Source: an uncultured Lachnospiraceae bacterium (GTDB lineage: Bacteria > Bacillota > Clostridia > Lachnospirales > Lachnospiraceae). Taken from it: a stretch of 64,000 nucleotides of DNA. Location: assembly GCA_947173945.1 (NCBI GenBank), contig CAMWGV010000001.1, positions 62,001 through 126,000 on the forward strand, written 5' to 3'. Shown in pieces: positions 17,937 to 27,342 of the stretch. Within the stretch, counting starts at the first letter, position 1. Each line of letters begins with the position of its first letter. The position numbers and the translations under genes were made by a program. The notes below the pieces were generated by a model. It saw nothing but the letters and a program-made list of their open reading frames with translations. It was not told the DNA's origin and did not search any database.

Positions 17937-18785
17937 ATGGAACCACAATTTAAGACAGCTTCGTTTGGTGGATATGACAAAAAGGCAGTTGACGCATATA
18001 TAGAAGAAAACAGAGCAGCACATAAAAGAGAGGTAGATGAGCTTAAAGCAAATGTTTTAAAGCTCAGTGAGACAGTAAAAAACCTTCACACTATGAGAGA
18101 GGTAAATCTTAACGAATCGTCAAGCACCATTGACAACCTCAAAAAAGTAAATGATGAGCTTCAGAGTGAGATCACCCAGTTGAAAAACCAGCTTGTTAGT
18201 TACAAGAACAGAGATGAAGAATCGGCAAACAGATATGAGTCTATTTCAAGAACCCTGCTTGAGGCAAGGGAAAGTGCCGATATTCTCTTAAAGGAGACAA
18301 CAGACAGATGTGATGCTATTGCTGCAGAGACGCAGGCAGAATGTGAGAGACTTAGAAATGAGACAGATGCAGAATGTGAGAGACTTACAAATGAAACTGT
18401 TGCAAGCTGCGAGAGGCTTCGTGCAGAGACTACAAGCGCCTGCCAGGAAATGAAGGAGTCCACTTATGCAAATTGTGATGACCTGAGAAGACGTACAAAG
18501 GAAGAAACAGACGATTTAAGGATAGAAACGGAAAATAGCTGCAGAGAGGCAAATCGTCAGACTCAGGAATATTGTGCAGCTCTTAGGGCAGAGACAGAAA
18601 CTGAATGTGAGGAGCTTCGTAATCAGGCAAGATCAGATGCATACAATGCAAGGATGGCAGTTAAGAGAGAGTGTGAAAATCTGGGAATCTTTATGTCAGA
18701 ATTGATGGTTGCTGTTGACAATGTAGTAAAAGCATGTGATGACACTAAGACAATTGCGGCACAGCAGTTTCCGGATTTACAGTAA
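17937..18785 (+). CDS. DivIVA-like coiled-coil protein with cysteine-bearing 11-residue repeats
   Basis: A 282-aa protein. ATG 17937 is preferred because of AAAGGGG upstream; a TTG 18 codons earlier is unlikely. The N-terminus MEPQFKTASFGGYDKKAVD resembles the DivIVA/GpsB membrane-binding start (FxxxxFGGYDxxxVDxYI). A long coiled coil follows. From about residue 120 to 230 it is built of 11-residue units such as AECERLRNETD, AECERLTNETV, ASCERLRAETT and TECEELRNQAR, most with Cys at position 3. Such hendecads suggest a right-handed coil. DivIVA-type proteins mark curved membrane at poles and septa; a cell-division or polarity role is inferred. No heavy codon bias difference from neighbours is apparent. 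Confidence 0.75.
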   Translation: MEPQFKTASFGGYDKKAVDAYIEENRAAHKREVDELKANVLKLSETVKNLHTMREVNLNESSSTIDNLKKVNDELQSEITQLKNQLVSYKNRDEESANRYESISRTLLEARESADILLKETTDRCDAIAAETQAECERLRNETDAECERLTNETVASCERLRAETTSACQEMKESTYANCDDLRRRTKEETDDLRIETENSCREANRQTQEYCAALRAETETECEELRNQARSDAYNARMAVKRECENLGIFMSELMVAVDNVVKACDDTKTIAAQQFPDLQ

Positions 18786-18798
18786 TCAGAAATCGGTT

Positions 18799-18838
18799 AG
18801 GGCTGTTGCGTGACCTGCGACAGCCCTATTGTTGTTTA
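18799..18838 (+). terminator. Terminator after the DivIVA-like gene
   Basis: AGGGCTGT (18799-18806) pairs with ACAGCCCT (18820-18827), with TGCG/CGCA-like extension, followed by ATTGTTGTTT. Confidence 0.65.
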
Positions 18839-18888
18839 GGCTGGAAATGTAAATGTACATGTTCCTGTCTGTACCGGAGGAAAAGCGT

Positions 18889-20646
18889 ATGGTATTAGAG
18901 AATTTATATTTAAGAAAAGCAGTTGCCAAAGCAGGCTATGTTATTATAGTAAAAAGCTGCCAAAAGGATAACCAAAAGAGCAAGGTTGAATACATTTCTC
19001 CAAATGCATCGATGCTTGGTATGAATATTGAAATGATTAATAAGGGTTTGAAGCTTGTGGAGGATTATATTTTCCCGGAAGATAGGGAAAAGGTTGAAAA
19101 AACTGTGATGAATGCCCTGAAGTCAAAGGTTGACAGCTATGTCCATGAGTACAGAATGGTTGGCGATGATGGTACACTTTACAATGTGTCCAATGAAATT
19201 GTTATTGAGGATGAAAATGAGGATACCTTTCGTATCGAAATGTATATCAGTCTGACAAAAGGAAAAGGCAATCGTGTTGTGGAACCACGAAAAACTTATG
19301 ACGGTTCAACCGGAACATATGAGCACATACTTGAAAACGATTGGTTCCCTATAATGATGAAAAGCTTTTCAGAATTCTCAGGGTTATACTCCGCATTTGT
19401 TGATATGGATGGCAAGGTTGTGTTTGAACCGATTGGGCCTGCAACAAATTTAGGAGATTTCTATGATTTGTTTGAGAAGCCGGCATATAAAGAATATTAT
19501 AAATTTATTGTCAATACGGCATTAGACAATGAGGAACCGGTTATCATTGACCGTGAGGAGGGCGGTATTGGCAAGATATGTGCTGCACCTATTATAGTAA
19601 ATGGAGAGGCAAGGGGACTTTGGATACTTGGCTCATATACACAGGAGGAGACAGACAAGCTTAAGTCAATCTGCGAATATCACCGCACAATCAGTGCCAT
19701 TATGTCGGATTATCTCCACAAAAATGAAGTTGCTGCCATTGAGGCTGCCAAGTCCAGAGGGGCAGGTGTTAAACTTAGAGAAGAGCTTGCAAAGCAGAGT
19801 ATCATAAATGATGCACTTTCAAAGATTAACAGCAAGCTTATAGATTCAGTTGAGCAGATTGTTGGTGAACTGCTTCGGGATGTGGGCATCAATATGAATG
19901 TAGATAAAATGATGCTCTACACCATTGCAAAAAACTCTAAAGCAGATTTGGTTCTGAAAAATTATTGGGATGTAAGCGGATGTGTTCCGAGTGAAGAGAT
20001 TGTAAAGATGATTCCCGGCAATAAATATATATTTGCACATGAGTTTGAGAAAAATGATGGACGTTATGTAGTTGACAATAGCAACATGACTGCTGAGGAC
20101 AAGCTGACGGTTATGAGATATGGATTTAAAGCTGCTATGGCACATGCAATATATATGAACGATGAGCCGTATGGTATGCTTGTTTTCGCTGAGTGCAAGT
20201 CATACAGAGTGTGGACGGCTGAAGAACTTCGGTTTGCAAAGAGTATTACATTGGTCATTCAAAGTATACTTGAAAACGCATATGGTGATGATAATATCAG
20301 AAATGTGAATAATCATTTGATAGAGACATACAATAACTTCGATGTGGGAATATTTGTAAGAGATGCCTACACAGGAGAGGTGCTTTTTTCCAATAAGAAA
20401 ATGGATGATATGCTCGGGTATGATTTTAAATATGGTGACAGCTGTGAGCTTATCACAGATCTTCGTGATAGATATGATAATATTTCAGGTATGAGAAAGT
20501 CATTTATTACAAAAAATAAAGTGACAAAATGGCGAAGCTATATTCAGAAGCTTGATGCAATCATGGATATTACGGAGATAAGCATGGAGTGGCTTAGCGG
20601 TCAGCCGGCATCACTTATTATCCTGAGAGAGGCAGGAGATTCTTAG
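18889..20646 (+). CDS. PAS/GAF-domain sensor protein without an output domain
   Basis: A 585-aa protein starting at ATG 18889 with GGAGG 7 bases upstream. About residues 10-130 look like a PAS domain (YVIIVKSCQKD, YISPNASMLGM, YRMVGDDGTLYNVSNEI). A sensor-like region follows (about 160-270), then a GAF-type domain (about 310-465; YGMLVFAECKSYRVWTAEELRFAKS). A second PAS-like segment (FDVGIFVRDAYTGEVLFSNKKMDDMLGYD) lies near the end. There is no GGDEF, EAL, kinase or HTH domain, so it is a stand-alone sensory or scaffold protein, possibly a degenerate cyclic-di-GMP enzyme. It stands upstream of mbl and flagellar rod genes; a motility role is possible. Confidence 0.75.
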   Translation: MVLENLYLRKAVAKAGYVIIVKSCQKDNQKSKVEYISPNASMLGMNIEMINKGLKLVEDYIFPEDREKVEKTVMNALKSKVDSYVHEYRMVGDDGTLYNVSNEIVIEDENEDTFRIEMYISLTKGKGNRVVEPRKTYDGSTGTYEHILENDWFPIMMKSFSEFSGLYSAFVDMDGKVVFEPIGPATNLGDFYDLFEKPAYKEYYKFIVNTALDNEEPVIIDREEGGIGKICAAPIIVNGEARGLWILGSYTQEETDKLKSICEYHRTISAIMSDYLHKNEVAAIEAAKSRGAGVKLREELAKQSIINDALSKINSKLIDSVEQIVGELLRDVGINMNVDKMMLYTIAKNSKADLVLKNYWDVSGCVPSEEIVKMIPGNKYIFAHEFEKNDGRYVVDNSNMTAEDKLTVMRYGFKAAMAHAIYMNDEPYGMLVFAECKSYRVWTAEELRFAKSITLVIQSILENAYGDDNIRNVNNHLIETYNNFDVGIFVRDAYTGEVLFSNKKMDDMLGYDFKYGDSCELITDLRDRYDNISGMRKSFITKNKVTKWRSYIQKLDAIMDITEISMEWLSGQPASLIILREAGDS

Positions 20647-20715
20647 AACAGCACATCTACAGTTAATAAAAAACAAAGTTTTGACGATATATTTGTTAAC
20701 GGGAAAGGAGAGACT

Positions 20716-21705
20716 ATGGCAGGTTCAGATGTTGGTATAGATTTAGGAACAGCCAGTATATTAGTATATGTTAAAGGTAAGGGAGTAGTTTTGAAGGAGC
20801 CGTCTGTCGTAGCTTATGACAGAGATACAAATTCCATTAAGGCTATAGGTGAGGAAGCAAGGCTTATGTTGGGTAGAACCCCGGGTAACATAGTTGCGGT
20901 AAGACCACTTAGACAAGGTGTGATTTCTGACTACAAGATTACTGAAAAAATGCTAAAATATTTTATTGAGAAGGCGGTTGGAAAAAGCTTTTTTGGCAGA
21001 CGACCAAGAATAAGTGTATGTGTTCCATCCGGTGCTACCGAGGTGGAGAAGAAAGCAGTTGAGGATGCCACATATCAGGCAGGTGCCAGAGATGTTTATG
21101 TTATTGAGGAGCCTGTTGCGGCAGCAATAGGAGCAGGAATAGATATTTCAAGACCTTGTGGAAATATGATTGTGGATATAGGTGGAGGAACAACAGATAT
21201 TGCGGTTATATCCCTTGACGGAATAGTCGTAAATTCATCGCTTAAGGTTGCCGGAGACGATTTTGATGATGCAATCGTCAGATTTATGAGAAAACGGCAT
21301 AATCTTCTCATAGGCGAAAGAACAGCTGAGGATATCAAGATAAATATAGGAACATGCTATAAAAGACCGGAAAACATTACTATGGATATACGTGGACGTA
21401 ATCTGGTAACCGGACTTCCGAAAACCGTTACGGTATCTTCTGATGAGACAGAGGAGGCACTGAGAGAGGTTACTGCACAAATCGTTGATGCAGTTCATTC
21501 TGTACTTGAACGTACACCACCAGAGCTTTCTGCAGACATAGCAGACAGAGGTATAGTATTAACAGGCGGAGGAGCATTGCTTCACGGTCTGGAGGATCTT
21601 ATCGAAGAAAATACCGGAATAACAACAATGACTGCGGAGCAGCCGCTTACGGCAGTTGCAATTGGAACAGGAAAATATATAGAATTTTCAAGCGAGAAAA
21701 ATTAG
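20716..21705 (+). CDS. mbl: Actin-like cell-shape protein MreB/Mbl
   Basis: A 329-aa protein starting at ATG 20716 behind AAAGGAGAG. The actin-fold motifs are present: DVGIDLGTASILVYVKGKG (phosphate 1), IEEPVAAAIGAG, MIVDIGGGTTDIAVISLDG (phosphate 2) and GIVLTGGGALLHGLEDLI (adenosine). It forms membrane-attached filaments that guide side-wall synthesis. The order mbl-flhO-flhP is the same as in Bacillus subtilis, so the Mbl name is favoured over MreB. It is 11 bases upstream of flgF. Confidence 0.9.
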   Translation: MAGSDVGIDLGTASILVYVKGKGVVLKEPSVVAYDRDTNSIKAIGEEARLMLGRTPGNIVAVRPLRQGVISDYKITEKMLKYFIEKAVGKSFFGRRPRISVCVPSGATEVEKKAVEDATYQAGARDVYVIEEPVAAAIGAGIDISRPCGNMIVDIGGGTTDIAVISLDGIVVNSSLKVAGDDFDDAIVRFMRKRHNLLIGERTAEDIKINIGTCYKRPENITMDIRGRNLVTGLPKTVTVSSDETEEALREVTAQIVDAVHSVLERTPPELSADIADRGIVLTGGGALLHGLEDLIEENTGITTMTAEQPLTAVAIGTGKYIEFSSEKN

Positions 21706-21716
21706 GAGTTGAGAAA

Positions 21717-22499
21717 ATGGTAAGAGGGCTATTTACAGCATGGACGGGCATGCGCAACGAGCAACGGCGTATGGATGTCGTAACAAACAATATGGCAAAT
21801 GCAGATACCACTGGTTTTAAAAAGATTGATGTTACGTCACAGTCCTTTGACAGACAGCTTGCAGTAAAAATTAACGATACTACGGAGGGTGTAAATATTA
21901 TACGTGGTATAGGTGGCGTAACCTTGGGAGTTAAGATTGGAGAAACATACTACGATATGTCGAATGGAAATTTCAGGGAGACTGGAAGCCAATACAATTT
22001 TGCACTGGACGGAAGAGGATTTTTTACCATTAGCACAACTGACAAGAGTGGAACCGAGCATATCAGATATACACGTGATGGAGATTTCACTGTAACCAGG
22101 GAAGGTTATCTTGTTACAAAGGATGGAGATTTTGTGTTAGGTGATGGTGGGAATCGTATTCAGATTCCGGGAGCCAATCTGGTAGATATAAGTGTAAACG
22201 AGCGTGGAGAAATTTACTCCGGGAACAATTATATTTCTACCTTACAGATTGTTGATTTTGACAATTATGACGCACTTTCAAGTTATGGAGAAAACATGTA
22301 TGAGCCTGTGCAAGGCACAAATATAATACAATCAAATGCAACTGTTACCCAGGGATATCTTGAGATGTCAAATGTTAATATGGTAACGGAGATGGTTGAC
22401 ATGATAGCCATAACAAGGGCATACGAAACAAACCAGAAGATGATTCAGACGATTGATAAGGAACTTGAAAAGGCAACTACAGAAGTGGGTCGTGTATAA
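21717..22499 (+). CDS. flgF: Flagellar proximal-rod/hook-basal body protein (FlgF/FlhO)
   Basis: A 260-aa protein starting at ATG 21717 behind TTAGGAG. The N-terminus MVRGLFTAWTGMRNEQRR followed by TNNMANADTTGFKK is the flagellar rod-family signature, and the C-terminus (NVNMVTEMVDMIAITRAYE) is the matching C-terminal helix. It is the FlhO/FlgF rod subunit, exported through the flagellar type III system and assembled with FlgG. Confidence 0.9.
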   Translation: MVRGLFTAWTGMRNEQRRMDVVTNNMANADTTGFKKIDVTSQSFDRQLAVKINDTTEGVNIIRGIGGVTLGVKIGETYYDMSNGNFRETGSQYNFALDGRGFFTISTTDKSGTEHIRYTRDGDFTVTREGYLVTKDGDFVLGDGGNRIQIPGANLVDISVNERGEIYSGNNYISTLQIVDFDNYDALSSYGENMYEPVQGTNIIQSNATVTQGYLEMSNVNMVTEMVDMIAITRAYETNQKMIQTIDKELEKATTEVGRV

Positions 22500-22527
22500 T
22501 ATAAAGCTTAAATGGAGGTAATACAAT

Positions 22528-23367
22528 ATGATGCGTTCATTATGGACTGCGGCATCAGGAATGAGAGCTCAGCAGACAAATGTAGATACTATAGCAAACA
22601 ACCTTGCAAATGTTAATACAATAGGATACAAGACACAGGAGGCAACATTTAAGTCTCTGTTGTATCAGAACCTACAGTCAACATCTACCAACAATGCAGG
22701 TGAAAACAAGCCGGTTGCGGCAGAGGTTGGTCTGGGTACGAGAACAGCTGCAATAACAGCTATATTTAGGCAGGGAAATATTACGGATATAGATGACCCA
22801 TTTTGTATGGCGATTGAAGGAGATGGTTTCTTTCAGGTGAAGGATGCCAGTGGACAGACATTATATACAAGAGACGGAAGTTTTATTGTATCTCCTACGG
22901 AAGAGGGAAATTATTTATGTACATCTGATGGATACTATGTCTTAGATCAGTTTGGAAACAACATTGTGCTTCCGACTACATATATGGCTTCTGACCTGCA
23001 GGTTACGAAGGAAGGAGTCTTAGGTTTTCCGGGAGCAGATGGAAATGTGGTTCCTCTTACAGGAACAAATGCACAGGGACAGACATATAATATTACTTTT
23101 GGACTTGTACAGTTTAACAATCCTGCCGGACTGACGAGAGAGAGCGGAAATAATTATGCCGTAAGTGTTGCGTCCGGAGATCCGGTGCCTGAGGGAACAG
23201 CAAATGCTAAGCCAAGTAAGGTGCACCAGAAGCATCAGGAGTCATCAAATGTAGATGTGGCAAACGAAATAGTTAATCTTATCGTGGCACAAAGAGCATA
23301 TGAGATGAATTCAAAGGCAATACAGGCAACGGATGACATGATGCAGCAGGCGAATAACCTGAGATAG
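22528..23367 (+). CDS. flgG: Flagellar distal-rod protein (FlgG/FlhP)
   Basis: A 279-aa protein starting at ATG 22528 behind TGGAGGT. It has MMRSLWTAASGMRAQQTN, TIANNLANVNTIGYK and the C-terminal VDVANEIVNLIVAQRAYE helix of rod proteins, all FlgG/FlhP signatures. It forms the distal rod to which the hook attaches. It is 28 bases after flgF and co-transcribed. Confidence 0.92.
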   Translation: MMRSLWTAASGMRAQQTNVDTIANNLANVNTIGYKTQEATFKSLLYQNLQSTSTNNAGENKPVAAEVGLGTRTAAITAIFRQGNITDIDDPFCMAIEGDGFFQVKDASGQTLYTRDGSFIVSPTEEGNYLCTSDGYYVLDQFGNNIVLPTTYMASDLQVTKEGVLGFPGADGNVVPLTGTNAQGQTYNITFGLVQFNNPAGLTRESGNNYAVSVASGDPVPEGTANAKPSKVHQKHQESSNVDVANEIVNLIVAQRAYEMNSKAIQATDDMMQQANNLR

Positions 23368-23404
23368 TCAAGTCTACCATTTATAGCAGACAGGAGGAAC
23401 GTTT

Positions 23405-23749
23405 ATGGATATGTCAGTTAATGCAGTTGATTATGCATCTGTATATAATCAGACACAGACGACTGGTCTTGAGAACCGGCTCAAAAACTCAGATTCCGAT
23501 AAAATAACCGACAAGAAGGCGATGGAGGCATGTAAAGAATTTGAGGCATATATGTTAGAGCAGGTATATAAGTCTATGGAAAAGACTATAATGCGTGCTG
23601 AGGAAAAGAGTGATTACGAAGACTATTTTGGGGATATGCTTACCCAGCAATATGTCGGCTCAATCATGGATCAGGGAGGCATCGGGCTTGCCCGTCAGCT
23701 TTACGATTCCATGCAAAAAAATAATCAGATAAATATAACCAGTGAGTAA
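23405..23749 (+). CDS. flgJ: Flagellar rod-binding protein (FlgJ N-terminal-type)
   Basis: A 114-aa protein starting at ATG 23405 behind AGGAGGAA. The rod-binding core is visible: KAMEACKEFEAYMLEQVYKS, then DYFGDMLTQQYVGSIMDQGG and GIGLARQLYDSM. It matches the rod-binding (rod-cap) half of FlgJ and lacks the muramidase half found in enterobacteria. It should cap the growing rod during assembly. The next gene (recD2) starts within a few bases of its stop. Confidence 0.85.
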   Translation: MDMSVNAVDYASVYNQTQTTGLENRLKNSDSDKITDKKAMEACKEFEAYMLEQVYKSMEKTIMRAEEKSDYEDYFGDMLTQQYVGSIMDQGGIGLARQLYDSMQKNNQINITSE

Positions 23750-23753
23750 TACT

Positions 23754-26075
23754 ATGACCAGAGAAGGATACATAGAAAAAATAATATACAAAAACGATGA
23801 AAACGGCTATGCTGTTTTTTCGGTAGAAAATGATGATGGAGAAGAGATCTTTGTCGGCAACCTGTTTGGTGCCGGCGAGGGTCTCTATATAATTGCTGAG
23901 GGAGAGTATGTCAATCATCCTCAATATGATGTTCAGTTTAAGTTCACTTCCTGTTCTGTCAGAATGCCTGATGATACAATGGGTATAGAAAGATATCTTG
24001 CATCAGGTATAATCAAGGGAATAGGCGAGGTTCTCGCAAAAAAAATTGTAAAAAAGTTCAAAGCAGATACCCTTAGAATAATTGAAAATGAGCCTGAGAG
24101 ACTTGCGGAAATCAGTGGAATTTCTGAGAGAAAGGCAAAAGCCATAGCCGCATCTTACGCTGAAAAAAAGGAATTTCAGGAGGTTGTTATATTCTTATCC
24201 GAATATGGTATTTCCGTAAATCTTGCACTGAAAATATATGGTGAATATGGGGACAGAATATACGAAATATTAAAGGGTAATCCATATAAAATAGCAGAGG
24301 ACATATCGGGGATTGGCTTTCGGATAGCAGATGATATTGCGAGAAAAATGGGAATCAGCCCTGATTCGGAATATAGAATGAGGTCGGTGCTGATTTATGT
24401 GCTTGCAGGTGCAACTATGGAAGGACACATGTACCTTCCAAAGGACATGCTCATAAAGAAATCAGTGGAGCTCATAAGAGGCGGCACTGACACTCAGGAT
24501 GGGACATATTATGGTTATGCCGAATATGAGGATGCATATAGTGCAAGTTCAGTGTATGAGCAGTATTCTGAAAGGCTTGAGGAACAGCTTATGGAACTGT
24601 CCATAGAGAGCAAGTGTATTATAAAGGAATTGGACGGCCAGCCTATCGTATACAATTCCGTTAATTATTTTACTGAGCTTAATTCTGCAAGGATGCTGAC
24701 AGACCTGCAGCTTAGATATGAAATGCCTGACAGTGAGCTGGAAGAAGTGCTTGCGGGAATTGAAAGAGAAGGGGATTTTACTCTTGATATGCTTCAAAGA
24801 CAAGCAGTGAAGTCGGCTATTACAGCGGGAGTTGCAGTTGTGACCGGTGGTCCGGGAACAGGAAAAACGACAATTATAGATACAATAATAAAATACTTTT
24901 CGTCACAGGGAATGGAAATAAAGCTATGTGCACCTACGGGCAGGGCAGCAAAGCGGATGACAGAGCAGACCGGATGGCCGGCACAGACGATACACCGTCT
25001 TTTGGAGCTTAGTGGTGCACCGACCGATGAGGGTGGAAACCAGACACTTAGATTTGGACGAAATGCAGAAAATCCATTGGAATGTGATGCTATCATAGTG
25101 GATGAAATGTCAATGGTGGACAGCTTCATATTTCATTCACTGCTTCAGGCTGTTGTTTATGGGACAAGACTGATACTTGTTGGGGATGTCAATCAGCTTC
25201 CGTCTGTAGGGGCAGGAAACGTTCTGAAGGATATTATAGCATCCGGTTGTTTTCCTGTTGCAACATTGACGAAGATTTACAGGCAGGAGGATGGGAGTGA
25301 CATTGTCATGAATGCCCACACAATAAACAAAGGTGGCCATTTGGAAATAATGAACAAAAGTAAGGACTTTTTCTTTATACCAAGGCAGGGTGCAGGTAAC
25401 ATAATAGCAGAAGTCAAGGAGCTTGTATCTGACAATCTCCCGAAATATCTTGGAATTGATCCATTGGATATACAGATTCTTACACCTATGAGAAAATATG
25501 AAACAGGTGTTGAAAGTATGAACAAAAAATTGCAGGAGCTGCTTAATCCGTGGAAGCCTGAGTGTGATGAGAAACAAAAAAATGATGTCGTATTCAGGGT
25601 AGGCGACAAGGTAATGCAGGTAAAGAACAACTATAAGCAGGAGTGGAAAATATATTCGGACTATGAAAAGTCAAAGATGGGTAAGGGATATGTGCTTGAG
25701 GAGGGCGTAGGTGTATTTAACGGAGATGTTGGTGTAATAACGGATATCAGCAATTATGATGAAGAGATAACGGTGCTTTTTGATGATGGCAGGGTGGCAG
25801 TGTACACTTTTGCAAATTTGGATGAGCTGGAACATGCATTTGCGATAACAATACACAAATCACAGGGAAGTGAGTATCCGGCAGTTGTGATTCCATTGCT
25901 GACAGGAACCAAAAAGCTCCTCAACAGAAATTTGCTGTATACAGCAATAACAAGAGCAAAACAAATGGTTGTAATAGTCGGAAATATAAATCTTGTAAAT
26001 CAGATGATTGACAATACAGAGGAACAAAAAAGATATACGACATTTGCAGAGCGAATTGAGGAATTGTATACATGA
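23754..26075 (+). CDS. recD2: ATP-dependent RecD2-type helicase
   Basis: A 773-aa SF1B helicase. ATG 23754 is chosen; a GTG at 23742 would overlap flgJ, and neither has a good Shine-Dalgarno site. It has the N-terminal RecD2 region with helix-hairpin-helix repeats (SGISERKAKAIAASYAEK, SGIGFRIADDIARKMGI). Walker A is VTGGPGTGKTTIID, Walker B IIVDEMSMVD, and the C-terminal motif is FAITIHKSQGSEYPAVVIP. It unwinds DNA 5' to 3' in repair or recombination. It lies between rod genes and comFC, roughly where Bacillus has comFA, another helicase, so it may be a functional replacement or simply a neighbour. Confidence 0.92.
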   Translation: MTREGYIEKIIYKNDENGYAVFSVENDDGEEIFVGNLFGAGEGLYIIAEGEYVNHPQYDVQFKFTSCSVRMPDDTMGIERYLASGIIKGIGEVLAKKIVKKFKADTLRIIENEPERLAEISGISERKAKAIAASYAEKKEFQEVVIFLSEYGISVNLALKIYGEYGDRIYEILKGNPYKIAEDISGIGFRIADDIARKMGISPDSEYRMRSVLIYVLAGATMEGHMYLPKDMLIKKSVELIRGGTDTQDGTYYGYAEYEDAYSASSVYEQYSERLEEQLMELSIESKCIIKELDGQPIVYNSVNYFTELNSARMLTDLQLRYEMPDSELEEVLAGIEREGDFTLDMLQRQAVKSAITAGVAVVTGGPGTGKTTIIDTIIKYFSSQGMEIKLCAPTGRAAKRMTEQTGWPAQTIHRLLELSGAPTDEGGNQTLRFGRNAENPLECDAIIVDEMSMVDSFIFHSLLQAVVYGTRLILVGDVNQLPSVGAGNVLKDIIASGCFPVATLTKIYRQEDGSDIVMNAHTINKGGHLEIMNKSKDFFFIPRQGAGNIIAEVKELVSDNLPKYLGIDPLDIQILTPMRKYETGVESMNKKLQELLNPWKPECDEKQKNDVVFRVGDKVMQVKNNYKQEWKIYSDYEKSKMGKGYVLEEGVGVFNGDVGVITDISNYDEEITVLFDDGRVAVYTFANLDELEHAFAITIHKSQGSEYPAVVIPLLTGTKKLLNRNLLYTAITRAKQMVVIVGNINLVNQMIDNTEEQKRYTTFAERIEELYT

Positions 26076-26103
26076 AAACGATACATGGGATAGAGTGATT
26101 TAT

Positions 26104-26880
26104 ATGATTGGAAATAAAATAAAAAAAATTTTAAATAAAATATCAGGAAGTCTGCTGTACCTTCTTTATCCACATGCGTGTCCATTTTGCGGAAGAGTGC
26201 TTGAACATGAAGAAAAGGATATATGTGGTGAATGCGAGCCTCTTATTCCACGAATAAGCGGTCCGGTGTGCTTAAAGTGCGGCAAAGAAATAATTGATAT
26301 GGAAGCAGAGTTATGTGTGGACTGTAAGAGGCTGTTGAGAAGCTATGTCCGGGGCTTTCCGGCATTAAATTATGTTGCTCCACTGAAAGAGAGTATCGGA
26401 CAGTTTAAATATCATAACAAAAAAGAATATGCTGCTTTTTTTGCTTCTGAGATAATACGGGCTCATGGTAAAAATATATTGGATGTATCGCCTGACGTAC
26501 TTGTTCCGGTGCCATTGCACAAGAAGAAAATGCAGAGGAGAGGATATAATCAGGCGGCCGTTCTTGCCAAAGAGCTTAGTCGAAAATTAGGGATACCTGT
26601 AGATGAAAATATTATTGAGAGATGTGTGAATACATTGCCACAAAAAATGCTATCAGGTGACGAAAGAGAGAATAATATAAAAAAAGCTTTTCTTTCATGT
26701 AAAAAATGTGTAGAATATAAGAGTGTAATGTTGGTTGATGATATTTATACAACTGGTGCCACCATAGAAGCTTGTACGAGGCTTCTGCATGATATGGGGG
26801 TCAAGGATGTTTTTTACACAAGTATAAGCATAGGAAGGGGTATTGATTTATATGGAATTAAGGAATTGCCGAAATTGTAA
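26104..26880 (+). CDS. comFC: ComFC-family phosphoribosyltransferase-like protein
   Basis: A 258-aa protein. ATG 26104 is preferred over an upstream TTG that overlaps recD2. The N-terminal zinc finger is PHACPFCGRVL...CGECEPL...CLKCGKEI...CVDCKR. A phosphoribosyltransferase-like domain follows, with PRPP-loop motif VMLVDDIYTTGATIEACT near the C-terminus. ComFC proteins act in DNA uptake and recombination in naturally competent Firmicutes. As in Bacillus subtilis it precedes yvyF and flgM; the yvyF start codon lies inside its last codons. Confidence 0.88.
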   Translation: MIGNKIKKILNKISGSLLYLLYPHACPFCGRVLEHEEKDICGECEPLIPRISGPVCLKCGKEIIDMEAELCVDCKRLLRSYVRGFPALNYVAPLKESIGQFKYHNKKEYAAFFASEIIRAHGKNILDVSPDVLVPVPLHKKKMQRRGYNQAAVLAKELSRKLGIPVDENIIERCVNTLPQKMLSGDERENNIKKAFLSCKKCVEYKSVMLVDDIYTTGATIEACTRLLHDMGVKDVFYTSISIGRGIDLYGIKELPKL

Positions 26881-27253
26881 GAAATTATTCAATTACATAA
26901 GTGGGGAACCGATTTGTCCGGGCTGCAAAAAGGTGCTTGAGGATAAGTTCCAGGAGGTTAAGGAATACATAAGAGAAAATCCCGGAGTCAATGCCAATAG
27001 CGTGGCAGAGGAGTGCGATGTATCGCTTAAGCAGATTAAAAAATGGGTGCGTGAGGAAAGACTTACATTTTCAGATGATTCACTTATTGGTTTGGAATGC
27101 GAGAGATGTGGCAAAATGATTCATAGTGGAAGATTTTGCAGTAGCTGTGCAGGAGGACTTTCTGATGCACTTGGTAATGCGTACAAGAAAGAGGTTATTT
27201 CTGTCAAAAAGCCGGAACCGAGAAGTGGTGGAAAGATGCGTTTCCTTGAATAA
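26852..27253 (+). CDS. yvyF: Flagellar-operon protein YvyF (TIGR03826-type)
   Basis: A 133-aa protein; ATG 26852 lies 12 bases after GGAAGGGG, overlapping comFC by 29 bases. It has two zinc-ribbon Cys pairs at the N-terminus (CRNCKK, CPGCKKVL), a helix-turn-helix-like middle (VNANSVAEECDVSLKQIKKWVREERL) and two more pairs near the C-terminus (CERCGK, CSSC). This is the YvyF family found before flgM in Firmicute flagellar operons. In Bacillus it is reported to affect flagellar gene control. Confidence 0.88.
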   Translation: MELRNCRNCKKLFNYISGEPICPGCKKVLEDKFQEVKEYIRENPGVNANSVAEECDVSLKQIKKWVREERLTFSDDSLIGLECERCGKMIHSGRFCSSCAGGLSDALGNAYKKEVISVKKPEPRSGGKMRFLE

Positions 27254-27278
27254 ATGAAGTAGTTTTACCAAATTAACA

Positions 27279-27329
27279 AATGGGAGCTGTCATATATGAT
27301 ATATTAATGGCAGCTCCCATTTTTTATTT
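27279..27329 (+). terminator. Strong terminator after yvyF
   Basis: AAATGGGAGCTG (27279-27290 region) pairs with CAGCTCCCATTT, followed by TTTTTATTTATT. It separates the comFC-yvyF transcript from flgM. Confidence 0.8.
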
Positions 27330-27342
27330 ATTAGCAAAGGGT

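Noticed and set aside
20662..20690. Possible sigma-28 promoter before mbl (TTAA...GACGATAT)
   Set aside because: Both boxes deviate from the consensus, and the region is AT-rich enough to give such matches by chance.
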